Shown here: one piece after another, positions 24,012-36,076 of the stretch
How positions within the stretch are numbered: the stretch's first letter is position 1
How the letters are laid out: each line of letters begins with the position of its first letter
Origin: Rhyzopertha dominica
Lineage: Eukaryota; Arthropoda; Insecta; Coleoptera; Bostrichidae
Assembly (NCBI GenBank): GCA_025024175.1
Contig: QCXZ01000041.1
Coordinates: 32,669,786-32,733,785 of the forward strand
Direction: 5' to 3'
Length of the DNA stretch: 64,000 nt
The notes under the pieces: model-generated
What the model was told of the DNA's origin: nothing
Seen by the model: only the letters and a program-made list of their open reading frames with translations
The model's database searches: none
Translations under genes and position numbers: made by a program

Positions 24012-26389
24012 ATAAATTTTTCAAAATTTGCTTGACGCATGTATTAAATGGAAACTATTTAAATAGATAACTGGAATTCTGTGAAAACTTAACGGGACGT
24101 ATGAACAATACATTCCATTACAATACTTGCTTCTCAGGCGAGTCTACATTCTTAAATGGCTGTAGTTAATCGGTATAACTGCAAATACTGTAGAGATGTT
24201 AATCTTCACACTCAAAGACAAAAAATTTAGTGTGGACGGGAATTATATCGTAGGTCTTTTCTTCCTTGAAAAAATCTTAACGGTCAGCAAAGTCGTTAGA
24301 TTTTTCACCTCTAGATTTTTTCTTGAAGATATTACGTCAAAGAATTGCTTGAGTGACAACAGCTAACTTGAGAGATTTGAGTGGGGACTCAATGAGGTTG
24401 ATGGAAGCCATATTAAAATTTTAATCAGTTGAAAATTGATGTGATCTTAACGAGCAGCTATAATAAAACTTTTTGGGCGTTTTGTTCAAGGCAATTCCAT
24501 AGAGCTTTGGAAAAACCTTCAAAGTGAGGTATTATTCAACCTACTTTTTCTTTATAAAAATTGAGGTTGAGAGCTGCCAATTCTTATTTCAAGACGTTAC
24601 CTTCCAAAATAAAATCGACATATTTCAACATATTACTGGAATTTGCCTTCCATAGAAATTACTGGCAATGAGTCGTTTTTAATGAAAGTGCGCTTATTTA
24701 ACGTTATAGAAGAAAAAGTCCTAAAGAAGTAAGTTGCAAAAAAATTCAGTTAAATTTTTAATATATATATAAAACAAATGTAAATCTGAAATATAGGGAA
24801 ACCTAAGTCACGGGAAAATAATAAATATGCTAATATCTGGATACACTTTGACATTCTACTTGCAATTTATCTAACTACTGTTATTTTAAAGGTGTACTTC
24901 AAAAGTAAAGGGCAGTAAAATTTAGAGGTGACATTATTTGCAAGCACGAATAAAATTTTTGTGAGGTATTTATATGTGCTTTGAATCGCAACATTTGTTT
25001 TGCTTGTGAATAACTGGGAGTTTTCCGCATCCTCTACAAAACTATAAAAAGCAATAAATATATAAATAAGAATAGTAGCATTGCCATGAATTATACTTAT
25101 GCATTTATTAAGTAATGTTCATTTGAAAATCAAGCATTTTAAATCAGCAACGAAAACGAATGTGACGCATAAACGCATATAGAGGGAGGTATTTTTGAGT
25201 GTTATTGAACCTTACTTTACACTTTTTGAGGATCAGGCTGCACCTGTCGTATTTATTTTATTTGATTCTATTTTGAAATTGTTGGACTGAATATAACCTA
25301 TGTTAACCCTGCTATCACCATTGTTGAAATTTACAACACATATGCGAAATGCCGTCACACCACTAAGCAACCGCAAAAGGCTGTTTTACGTGGGAATTTT
25401 TCCATTGAAGATATACTTAATATAATACTGTACTTGACATGCATTTAAGACCATTCGCGCTAAGTGAGTCGAGTCAAAAATGCGGTAAAAGTTTATATTT
25501 GCTTTGATACACATTTAATTAACCTATTTTAAAGCATCCGCAATATTCATCTAGTACCAAGATAAAAGTAAAACGTTTCTAATGCATCCATTTTAAATTA
25601 ATTTCCTACAGTACAAGTCAGTTTGTCCTTATGATTAAAGGCACCCTAGATAGCTAATAATCGAATCCATTTCTTTCGAACAGCTGATGCAGCCGAGTGA
25701 AAGTAGCCGGAAAATTTGCTGGTTGTTACATAAGACAGAGACCGTCTGGAACGTCTGAATTTCAGCTGTAACCGGGATAAGGATGCGACGAGGAGCGGCG
25801 CCCGAAAGGCTGGCAGTAGCGCCACTATAAATCCTGGAATGGTCGCCGGCGCGACTATCCGGCCATTGTCACACTTACATACTTGCACGGGGCGTCAAAG
25901 TCCTCTGTTACATAACAGAATTAAAACAGGATATAAAAGAATGTTGTACAGGAAACGTCGACACTTATAAATCAGATTTAAAAGACGTACATTTGCCTGC
26001 TTCTGTGGCATCTTTCAATTCGTTTTTTTATTTACGCTAATGAAGTCTGCCTCAGTGGAAAAAAGGAATTGTAAACGTTTCTTTTCAAGCTTTTTACCCT
26101 TCCTTTCCTTGATGAAAAAGAAAAGAAACAATGCCAGTAATCTAGGCACCAACAGATAAAAGATAAAAAGAACTAGGTATACCAGGCTGGTGAAGTTACG
26201 AGTAAATAGCTATTCTGACCTTACAAAAAATATGTTTACTTAAAATTTAGCTTTTAGTCCCGTAGCTTGACAATTTGTCTCCACTGTTCTCTATTTGTAA
26301 AATTCACTATCCAATTTCTTACGCCTTTTTCTTCCAAGTCCTTTAACACACAACCGTATCGTTGGTCAACCTTGTCTTCTGCTGTCGCT

Positions 26390-27480
26390 GTTCACAAACA
26401 CAACACTTTCTTCGCCATTCGTTGCGCTTTTATAAACTGCATTATTGGCTGCTTTCCGTGCAAATCATGTAGTTCAAGGATATTAATCTTTTCCTGTATT
26501 TCTCCTTCTTTTGCTTTCTGCATATACGCAACATTCAATACCCAGGTTTCGCATCCATATGTCACCGCTGGTCGTAGTATTGTCCTGTAACATGTATGTT
26601 TGTCCACCTTTTCTATTCTCATAACTCTACCCTCTTCTAATTCTATTCCTAATTTTGTGTCCTTTGTTTATTTGCATGTACTCTGCCTTATCTATACTTG
26701 TTTATGCTCCTATGTTTGTTGCTTCTGCTTCCAATTTTCTTATTCCTCTTTGCAACTATCTTTGATCTTCATCCAAAAATTTTGCTCAATACTATGCCTA
26801 CTCTATTGATTCCTCTTTTTCTGATTACTTCCTCCAGTACTATATTAAATATGGTTGTTGATAAGGGGTCCCCCTATCTAAGGCCTTTTGTTCACTATGA
26901 AAGGTGCTGAAACACAGTTATTAATTTTAACTTTACGAACTGAATTATTCATCGTGGTCTTCACTAAACGTATCAAATTATTTGATATGCCAATTTCTTT
27001 CATACTAGAAAAAATGTTCTTTCTTTTCTAAAATCATTAATATCAACGTGTAGTCCTATGTTATATTCGTCACATGTTGTTTGTATTTCCTTGAGCTTTT
27101 ACAGTCTTTACAAAATCCACCCTGATCCGATTTCTTCATATACCTGTAGTCTATGTCCATTAACGCGAGTTGCTTTATCGCCCTTCGTTGTTTCTGAGAC
27201 ATTCTGGTTATCATATTCTTAACATTAATGCGCATAAATCAAATACTAATAATTGTTCTCCCCCATACTTTATTATTTCGGCCGCCATTCCATTTTAGCT
27301 GACATTATTTTTTCTAGTTCTATTCCTTATATATTTTCTCATTTTCTTTATTATCTTCCTCAGTGTCATCGCCCTTTAAGACATCTTAAAAAACACTCCT
27401 TCCACCTTACCACAACAAATTATTCTTGTGCTACTACATGATCTATCTGATTCACAGTTTTGCAATCGGCTGCTTCGCAG
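26390..27480 (-). pseudogene. LINE reverse-transcriptase remnant (RTE/craft-like)
   Basis: On the - strand the order is that of a non-LTR retrotransposon ORF2. An early piece at about 27250 resembles the KYGGEQL region. Near 27130-26950 come LMDIDYR and EIGISNNLIRLVKTTMNNSV (family EIGIP.KLIRLV.MT). Next is the RT core GL.QGDPLSTTIFNIVLEE at about 26885-26830. Finally MRIEKV...YRTILRPAVTYGCETWVL lies at 26622-26500, typical of the region after the palm. Many stops and frame changes interrupt it. The YADD-box region is too degraded to place. The + strand open frames here are shadows. Confidence 0.87.
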
Positions 27481-27484
27481 GCTC

Positions 27485-30125
27485 CCAAATGGATCTGTTT
27501 ACGCTAGTAATATATGCTCTTAATTTTACACTGTTCGCCTGCTGCAAACCCTGTTGGTTTTATACCATTTTCATTTGATGAGTCATGTAAGCGAATTATT
27601 CCAGTTGCAGGTTTATACCTTTATTCCTTTCCTATTTTTGGAAAAGTTCCACACAATTAAGTTTGCATCCTTTTTTTGAAATTTGCTGTAGAAGTTTTTA
27701 AGCATACCCTAGAAGGTATGCTTCTCCTCCTTGTGTGCAATGTGGATAAATCTTTACAAAGATTGATGACACTTTAAGGTTATCAAGATAATGGACCTTA
27801 ATACTTTCAAAGTAAAAAATAGCTAACATTGGTACTATATAGTTTGTTGTAAATGTATGAGAAACACGCAAGGTATGTATTCTTGTAATGCTTTGTAGAC
27901 TTCTATTGATTAACGTAATCGCCTTGCCCAATCGAGCTCTCGCAACTTTAATAATGTATTTATTGTGCCGTTTCTCATTATATACCATTATAATCCTATT
28001 GAATAAAAGCATTTTCAGGTTTAGATTAGAAATTTGGAAGTAAATGAGGAAAGCATTCATGCCTACAATACTCTTAAAATCATTTAACGTTAAAAGTTGA
28101 CTATCATAATTCACTTAATCTGGTTATATGAAAAGAAACAGATTTTACCAGCACAAGTTAAGAATTTGATATACGTAGCACATCCAGAACCTAATGTTTA
28201 TTTTTATGAAAAAGTTGTTCACATTGACATTACGCTGCCAGGTTAAAATTTTATTTAAAAATTATCAAACCTACAAATCATATGAAGCATACTGTCACTT
28301 TATTAAATTTTATGGAGAACAGGTTACCCAGATATCATAATTTCGAATGCTCAATGATGGAAATATTTATGAGGGCGAGCGATTTCATACGGGATCAACA
28401 AAATTGTTAATTTACTTTTAGCAGTCTTTAGAAAAGCTGTCCTGAAAAAAATCAATAATCTATTAGTGACAATTTGCTGATTCGACCAGAGATGCTCTGC
28501 TAGTAAGCTAATTACGTCAATCATATCTTAGGACAAGATATAAAATCCAGAATTACTGAAAAATTTAGTCGGAACGCCGTGCTTACGTGTTGTTGTAATA
28601 TATAAATAATAAATATTTAGTATCGACAAAATGTTTGTGCCATGCTGCATGCATCAGAGCAACCGTGGACAGCTGTTTTAGCTTATTGAGCCTCATCACC
28701 ACGGGTTAGTCTCAATACACATAATCGAAAGCAAGAGATACAGGCGGACGACACTGTGTTATCTATTATATTAAGCAATGCTACCCACCCGTCTCTAGTG
28801 GAGACCGTTACCTATCGGTAGTCCTCCTCGTAGCATCCATTTGAACGACCAATAGAGTTCTCCAACGATAGTTTCTGTGAAAGCGCAGTTCAGTTTGGCT
28901 ATGAAGCAGGCAGCATAGAACAGACAGCTCCGCCATGCTATGAATTGTACTTATCTGCATGTGAAAAGTATTCGATAAAACAAGTTAACACCGGTAATTT
29001 TCGACGAAAGGAATTATTTTATTCATAATCATTGGATAAATGTATCTTGCCAACGTTGATGTAAATGTTAATGCTGTATGCAAGAGAAAGAGAAGAGAAA
29101 GGAAATCGGTCCTTTAATTATGGTCTCTTGGTGACGACGATATTTTGGGAAGCAGTTCCGATTCAGGCAAGTAGCTGGTTTTTTCATTCTCTCTGCATGC
29201 TAAAGAGAGAAACAACCGAAGTGCAATAGCAATAAGATAAATTGTATAGATACGTATAAAATAAAATTCATTCGATCTTTTTCATACCAGTGGGTGTACC
29301 ATTGTCCTTTTATCAGCTTCCTAAATGGGCAATCATCTAAATGCTCCTAAACTGAACTTTGAATTTTATGATTCGGTAACAATTGTCAAATGGTTTCGTT
29401 TACAAAAAATAAAATCAGTAAAATTCTTTTGTTACTAAGCTAATCTGTAATATGTATGGGCATTTTAAGTCTCGACAACAATAAGGAATTGGTAGACGAA
29501 ATTGACTACATGGCAGTATCTATATATTGTTACGTGGGTGGGTTTAAAAAATGCGAATTTCTGAGGAAACGCATTATTTCAACACCATGTACTGGTATAC
29601 AATGAATTTTAACGCTACTAGTTAAATTCCCCGCTATTAAAACACTACTATAGTCCACTACAACCTCTTATTAATAACACTTAGATCATTAGCTCTCCAC
29701 ATATCCGTTCAATAATGGACCAATAGTGGATTGACCACTATAAGCAAACAAGTGCAGATTGTTTGTACAATTTAATAAAATATTTTGACTCACCTGGTGT
29801 ACAAAGGGGTAAGTGGATCGCGTTTATGTTATTACCTTCTGTAACATACTGTTTTATTAGGGCAACGTATATTTCTTATATGTGATTTAAGTTATAAAAA
29901 TTTATGAAATAGATATTTTATTAGTAAAAGTTGAGCAAAGTCTTACTTATTGCTCTACAAAACCTTCAAGAAACTGTGCCGCCAACGCGGTCAAGTAGAC
30001 AAAGCTTTTCCTACTTAACTATAAAGCAAATAAGAATGATAACAACGAAGGTTTGTTGTGATGTTGTGAAACAGTACGTTGCCTGCGACGAGCGATCTAC
30101 GAGTAGAATAAACGAAGTGGTATAC
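27485..30125. other. Gene-free AT-rich stretch
   Basis: No gene is supported. The 138-codon open frame at 27698-28114 on the - strand has no recognisable domain and an irregular composition, and I treat it as chance. A diverged repeat lies at 28790-28965. Confidence 0.4.
28790..28965 (+). repeat. Diverged interspersed repeat, copy 2 (partner at 1459-1610)
   Basis: It shares ordered blocks with 1459-1610 (CCGTCTCT, CCAACGA, TTTCTGTGAAAG, GCAGTTCAG, ATCTGCAT). The family is unrecognised. Confidence 0.4.
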
Positions 30126-30132
30126 TTTCGTT

Positions 30133-30405
30133 CGACATTGTTTTGATCCACGGCCGCACTGTGTCAATGTGACGATCTTTTCAAGAAATTCAAGTGTGAA
30201 GTTTTCAATCACCCATCGTATAGTCCGGTCTAGGCACCAGTAATTTTTATATCTTTCGAGAATGAAAGGAATTTTTGAGCGGAAAACACTTTGTCACCAA
30301 GAAAGGGTTCCAGTATGCTGTCAAAATATAATTGACCGAGTTTACGCCACAGTTCCTTGAAGGTGTGTCTCGATATGACAAAAAAAATGAGTAAGTCTTT
30401 TTATG
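30133..30405 (+). pseudogene. Mariner transposase C-terminal remnant
   Basis: Conceptual translation with frame changes gives DPRPHCVNVT (mariner DNARPH), LFKKFKCEVFNHPSYSP (family FLKKFKWEVFDHPPYSPDLAPSD). FENERNF and EFTPQFLEGVSRYDKK follow (family FYEEGIQKLVPRYDKCL). Order and spacing match the last third of the enzyme. The third catalytic position in SPDLAPSD is lost. The preceding open frame 29931-30146 may contain more of it, but I could not match it. Confidence 0.8.
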
Positions 30406-30409
30406 AAAA

Positions 30410-31400
30410 GGGATCTTACTTTATATATAACCCATCCGAGTTAAAAAAAAGCCCTCTTACTATACCCTGAAATTTCCTTCTAGGCCATTGTTGAGCCGAA
30501 TAATTTGTAGACTTCATATTTTACCCAGTACCCATAAAGCTATACTCCAAAAATAAAAGTCTATTAGAATGTATTAAGAAACCATCTCCGGTGCTATTAA
30601 AACGCCGCCAGGAGCATTAAGTTGTCAAAACAACGGCGTTTACGATCGGATTTTTAAAGGAGCTTTTAATACACGTATTACGGGATCCGGCACACCAAGA
30701 TCCCAACATGAGTAGCTTGAACACGTCGCATCGAAGCTAGTTTGAGAGCTATGCATTTTAGAAAATAACGTAGGAATGCGGGGGTGCTTACGCAACCGCA
30801 TTTTCCTGAAAACAAGCTGTACGTGAATTCCGATCGTGACCGCAACCTAACCCAACCTGGCCTTCAAGCCTGCTACGTAACAGTTTTACTGCGGACTTGG
30901 CCTACCGCAACCGCTTTGACGGTGTTGCAATACTAGGATTGCGTTTGCTGTTTCAATAAATTTATTAATATTATTCAGTACCGGTGAACGTGTATTAACA
31001 CGCACATACATTCAGCAACTTATCCTATTTGATACCGAATATCATTGTACGAGTAGTTAAAACTATTTTCACAAAAAACGGAGATACATTTCGTAACAGC
31101 CTAGTCGAAGTTGTTTATTTCTTTATTATTATAAGAATATGGAAAGAATATATAATAATAAATGCATTAGGTATATAAATGCAGTTTTTTAATGTTCAGG
31201 CACTTCAATTAATATTTTGAAAATTTCGAATTTTTATTCCGTCTATTTACCTACTAGATGTCAAATCTCAGTGCCAACTCTGCGAGCTAGGCGGCCTATA
31301 AATTTACAGATATCGACGTAGTGCAGGTTGCTATGGATGGCGTTTGATAATGCTCCGCAAGCGAGATGATTTGAACAAATTTTCTACCCTGGTCAACTCA
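30410..31400. other. Gene-free stretch, partly GC-richer
   Basis: No coding region is supported. The block at 30590-30960 is richer in CpG-containing words than its surroundings and includes AACCTAACCCAACC, a common insect low-complexity motif. Confidence 0.45.
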
Positions 31401-31455
31401 TTCTCACCCTACGACTAGTTTCGCCCAGTTAGGGCTCATCAGGCAGGGGTAGAGA
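31401..31455 (-). ncRNA. Type I hammerhead self-cleaving ribozyme
   Basis: All conserved hammerhead parts are present on the - strand. CTGATGA is the complement of 31436-31442. Stem II is GCCC/GGGC with a 5-base loop (complement of 31423-31435). GAAA is the complement of 31419-31422. A minimal stem III, AC/GT with a 2-base loop, ends in the GTC cleavage triplet (complement of 31413-31418). Cleavage is expected between 31413 and 31412. Stem I pairs 31412-31407 with 31443-31448 (six pairs, one G-T wobble), then has a 2x2 internal loop and three more pairs (31404-31402 with 31451-31453). A very short stem III is known for hammerheads of Penelope-like elements and retrozymes, which often act as dimers. 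So this is probably part of such a retroelement. Confidence 0.8.
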
Positions 31456-31559
31456 GCAAATTAGCCAAGGCAAACCGCCTGCTTATAACTATTCGTCGAA
31501 TGTCATCGATGCATCTCGAACGTGGATACCTTTATTTAGTCTTTGTGTGAAAGTATTAA

Positions 31560-31690
31560 GTTTCCGTGAGAAAGACTTTTCAACGCAATGGTTATTTAAC
31601 TGAGAGCCGCAAGATTGAAACTTTAATGATGATTATATATGGAGATAGAGCACGAACACAAAATGAAGTTACATCCCGATTTGCTCCAAG
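31560..31690 (+). pseudogene. Short transposase N-terminal (HTH) fragment
   Basis: The frame from about 31590 reads LTESRKIETLMMI..YGDRARTQNEV. It resembles the start of insect transposases that open with a LTE..KI..L..YGD..RTQ.EV helix-turn-helix. The following text becomes Lys-rich and loses similarity. It could also be chance; the fragment is too short to be sure. Confidence 0.35.
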
Positions 31691-31810
31691 GAAATATAAA
31701 AAAGAACAGAAAAGAAGGAAACCGTTTTTTAAAACTGAACAGGTACAAACATAATATTTTCTGATAAATCCATGTTTGTGTTAAATACTGCGATAAACCA
31801 ATATAATAAC

Positions 31811-31908
31811 GAGTATGGAATATGGTGCAAACCTAACGTGAGAAACACGTCTGAACTGAACCAAATCCCGAGGAAGAAAGCGTTAGGTTTGCACCATATT
31901 CCATACTC
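31811..31908. repeat. Perfect 28-bp inverted repeat (hairpin)
   Basis: 31811-31838 is the exact reverse complement of 31881-31908; the loop is 42 bases. It lies immediately upstream of a hammerhead-like module (31921-31951). Confidence 0.9.
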
Positions 31909-31920
31909 CTTATTCCTATC

Positions 31921-31951
31921 CTGATGATGCCCCTTACAAGTGCGGGCGAAA
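31921..31951 (+). ncRNA. Degenerate hammerhead-like module A
   Basis: CTGATGA (31921-31927), then one extra T, GCCC (31929-31932), GGGC (31944-31947) and GAAAC (31948-31952) are present. The extra base between CTGATGA and stem II, and the lack of a recognisable GTC triplet and stem I, argue that it cannot cleave as it stands. It is probably a relative of the intact ribozyme at 31401-31455. Confidence 0.45.
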
Positions 31952-31988
31952 CTTCATTCCCAAATCAGACGCGGTCTAACCCCAAAAG

Positions 31989-32034
31989 ACTAAGATTTCA
32001 GTCTAACTCTGGGCGCGAAAGCCTACGTTCTTAC
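31989..32034 (+). repeat. Dispersed repeat, copy 2 (partner 23966-24011)
   Basis: 44 of 46 bases match 23966-24011. It lies 37 bp after module A, so both may belong to one retroelement family. Confidence 0.75.
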
Positions 32035-35000
32035 GTTTGGGAAGAGATTGCTGGTGATATTAGGATCAATAGTTTTTTTTAACAAAATTGTAATACATAT
32101 TGTGACATTTGAAATTTTTGCAGGAAAAATAGTATCAAGTTTAGCTGTTTTGCTAGACCTGTCGTTGCTTCTATGCAGATGGATTGGTTTGAGTAACCAC
32201 TCAGCTCTCATAACTTCACTACCTTGAACATTATGACGATATTTGAAACCGGCAAAATTTTTAGAAGCTGAAAGGACTAATAAGACATTAATTTTTTAGA
32301 ACGAAGTGTTAGTTGAGTTTAGGATATGACAAATAGTGAATGGATAACATTTTGAAAATTTGTTGGAATGAATTGTTTAATTTCTGTTTTTGAAGTAAAA
32401 TGTTTTTAACAATAATTTTTAATTAGGTAGTTACGTAAAATTTGATATACACTTTAAGAATAGTCAATAAATAGCAAGGCTGCCCTATGAAAAATAATCG
32501 ATTCTCTTTGGGCCAGACTGTATAAATCTTTGTACAAGAAAGGCCGCTTTAACATACTAATGTTTCCGAGCACTAAATTAAACTACATTTGTTGCACTGA
32601 ATTTACTCCAAATTAAAGACTGGCACTGTATAACTTTACCGAATGAATTCAGGATGGTTAACTCTTTTAATTTAAATTTTGAACACATGTTTGCCCCATT
32701 GTTTTTAACTAAACGGCGTACCTAGTGGAAGATGGAATACAATATAGAACATACAATGATATTGTTATTATTTATTATTAGACAATGGACAAAGTCAAAG
32801 TGCCGCAAATATGAGAACCAAGAACATCCTTTGAAATTGCAGAAATGTAAACTTTCTCAGCCAGTCAGATTGCAATCATGATCGTTATGGGGTTAAACCG
32901 CATCGCTTCTATAAATAAGGACGACTATCAAATCTCAGTGTGTGTATAGTATCAGACTCTCCCCCTCCGTCTTCATAAAACTAGGCGCAATCCCGTTCTC
33001 TCGTATGGTATCATCCTAATCATGCCCCTTACCAGAGCGGGCGAAACGTATATCCTATTCTGAAAACCGACGCGGGCTAACAGCGAATTCGGGTACTTTT
33101 ATTTGCTAAAAATGTTATTCTGTTTGTAGCAATTCAGATTTAACATATTTAATCGTTTTAGTTACGCATCAGTATTCTCTTGCAGGCATTTTCAAATCGA
33201 TTTTAGGATTTAAATTAATATAAAACGACACACGTCCTGCACAACTTGCTACAGTGCAGTATTCAGCCTAGTTATATCAAACTAATACTTTCTCAATAGC
33301 CGTGTATACACATATTTTGAAAGTGTTCCCGGGAGTTATTTAACTGTGAATCACAACCATTTCAGCAAAAGAGTAAGGTTGTTTTTTTTAACACCAACCA
33401 AATGACTTGGACGTTAAGCAATTGCAGTTTTAGCAAAAGATTTTCTACTACATTAACAATTTGCAGCTAATGCCAATTACATGTAAAAAAAACAGTTTAG
33501 ATAGTACTTTCCAACGATTAAAAACCTTAAAAAACAATACCAACCTTTAACTAATATTTCTAGTTAAAACTAAAATTCAAATTTATCAGATATAATTTCC
33601 TATAGTTAATCTAGAAGACAGAATTTTATAACCATAAATAAGTGATTGCCTTGTCTAAACGTGTTTTACTGTGAATTTGGAATTCATTCCATTTACTCCT
33701 TCAGCTTCCAAGAGTAAAGTAAAAATTACAAAATAACTTGTTTATAAGAGCTTAGGGTTGCTACGGAGTATCAGAATTCTCCAAAACTGTATTATCTCAA
33801 AATAAAAGCTATTTTTGTCGAATTAGTACAAATTACAAAAAAAATAATGTTAAACATTTAAATAAATTGACAAAGAATGGAACGCTCCCCAATTTATACT
33901 AAAAGCAAGCTGTTGGATATTTCAGTACAGATTTCATTCGGCAGTTGTTTATTTCTCTTAAAAGTAATAAACCTTGAACCAATAGACTAAATAAAAAATC
34001 GAAGGTTTGTGTGCCAAGTGCAAACTTTATCTCACTTAAAATCGGGATTCTGTTACAACCCATCTTCTTTAATATTCTCTGCAGAGTAAATTTCAAAAAA
34101 CCTACACTGGCGGTTTTTCTAAGAATAGCGAACGGGCGGGCATGCACTGCATATTATTTTTAGTCGAGACCACAATTTTACGATGTGGTGGTACCGGTAG
34201 TCGGGAAAAGGTTTACATCCGATATTTACTTCCTGCAAAGAATGCCCAACCCTTAAAGATCTATTATTTTAGGTAGCACGACACATGATTAATTTGATAA
34301 TTTAGAAAAAACTCGCCGTGTATATAGTTTGGTCGATAGTGGTGAGGCCCTTCGTGTTCGTTCACAAAACGTTTTTGTTGCGGTGTAAGCCTCTTGGTAC
34401 AGGCAGGACCGAATTAAGGGTACTTATCTGTTTTTTCATAGAATCATAATATTGGAATTGTAAGTTTAAATATATGGTTGAACTGTAGCTATTATAAATC
34501 TGTAAGACTTCTGGTATGAATAGAATGTTCCAAAATTTATAGATAAACTAAAAATCTGATATTTTCCATACTTGTCTTCATGGTGTAGTGGGTAATTAAC
34601 ATCTACGTAGTTTTTCTTTTTCCTAGTAAAGAAAAATTACACATCATTTATACTCATTTTTGTTTATTGAGATATTAAAAAAGTGAGCACATGCAACAAA
34701 TGTGTCCCAATGTTAAAAAAAACATTTTACATTGATTGTAGTAACTCATAACAGCTCACTTATTTGTGTATCTCTGGCAATATGTACCTACTTCTCTTTT
34801 CAATGTACAGTAAAATATTGGGTGAAGTCGCAAGAGATCAATCCACAAAAAAGTACTACAGATATCGATAAATATTGGCGGTTTGAAATCTACGATACAG
34901 CGAATACTTAGGAGACAGTAGCACGATACCATACATTTCACAGTCAGCGTTTGTTTTTGTACTTGATAACTTTTTCTTTCTCACGTTTCTACCTGAAAAC

Positions 35001-35850
35001 ATAGTACATAATGTTACAGATAATCCTAATAACACCAATGCCCAAGTAAAGCGGACATTTCCGATGCTGTTCTCTAAGACTTAGTCTTGTTTTTTCACTT
35101 CACCGGACCATGACATTGATGTAATTGTATAATACCAAACTAAAGAATTGTAGAGATATAAAGGTATAATGACGCCGAGGCTAACTAACTTTCAATTTAA
35201 AGAACGCGTTTACGTTTACGGGGGTAAATGTTTTCAGTGTTCCATAATCTAAAATTATTATATATAGTCCTCACTCACCGACATCATGATATCGTTATAT
35301 AAAAGTTTTAATTATGGTGATTTTTTTCTACTTAAGTGTGTTGTACCATTTTGCGCTAGTAGCTACGACTGGCTTTAATACCGCCATGTATTCCAACAAA
35401 TTATACCTATAAGGAATTAAAATTTTGTTTGCAAAATTTTTTTGTAATCGCTATCTTTTATAATATTTAAGAGATTTTTTTATTTTTGATTACCTAAAAA
35501 TCTGTATGGTACATTTTACAAGCTCGTATTAAGAGGCCCTTTCCCTTTTATTGCTTGATCACTCAAAGTCAAGTGAAAAGTATATGAAACATATTTTCAT
35601 CGACAAGAATTGATACTCGCAAAAAAATTGAATCGTTGAATCGTAGTACTCAATGGTCGTAGACTGCATTGATTATATATTTTTAGGTGTCAGTAAATAA
35701 TAATTATAATATTTTAATACGATCAACACCAGTTACAAAATAATATAATAGCCAGTCGCATAGCATAGGTACAAATTCATATCCCATCAATTATTTCTCT
35801 TCTCTCGCCTCCGCTCTCGTTCTATCTGCAGTGAGAATTTTGGTTACACG
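32035..35850. other. Gene-free stretch (probably upstream NELL2-like intron)
   Basis: No exon or RNA gene is supported apart from the hammerhead-like module at 33016-33047. A strong pyrimidine tract and AG at about 35795-35831 looks like a splice acceptor. The frame after it reaches a stop at 35854-35856, so it cannot start the coding exon directly. Confidence 0.45.
33016..33047 (+). ncRNA. Degenerate hammerhead-like module B
   Basis: CTAATCA replaces CTGATGA (33016-33022). GCCC (33024-33027), GGGC (33039-33042) and GAAAC (33043-33047) are kept. The sequence after it, with CCGACGCGGGCTAAC, parallels CAGACGCGGTCTAAC after module A, so the two are copies of the same element. The core is mutated, so it is not expected to be active. 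Confidence 0.4.
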
Positions 35851-36076
35851 CTTTAGTTCTTGCGCTTGCACCTATTATATGTATTATACGCCGTGATTTT
35901 GCCAGTCCGGTCCTGTACGTTCACCCAATTCTGCCCGTTGATCGAACGTAACCGCCACTGTTTCGCCCGGCAAATAGAAAACCCCAATTTTATGCTTTCC
36001 ATGAACTACATTTCATCTAGAATTACGTTCATTTTTCACAATATCGACCGCACTATGACTTTCTCGTTATTTTCAG

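Larger units (their letters stand above)
22060..26380. other. Mostly gene-free stretch with small repeats
   Basis: No gene is supported. It contains a MITE fragment at 23676-23770 and a dispersed repeat at 23966-24011, listed separately. At 25650-25900 the composition is clearly more GC-rich than the surroundings, with an 80-codon open frame on the - strand (25646-25888) that matches nothing I know. Confidence 0.45.

Noticed and set aside
27698..28114. 138-codon open frame on the - strand
   Set aside because: No domain, no splice context, composition like the surrounding AT-rich DNA; most likely chance.
35860..36076. Upstream extension of the NELL exon as a signal peptide (hydrophobic LYVLYAVILPV)
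   Set aside because: The frame begins with TTG after a stop and has no ATG before the hydrophobic part, and a good acceptor lies at 36076/36077.
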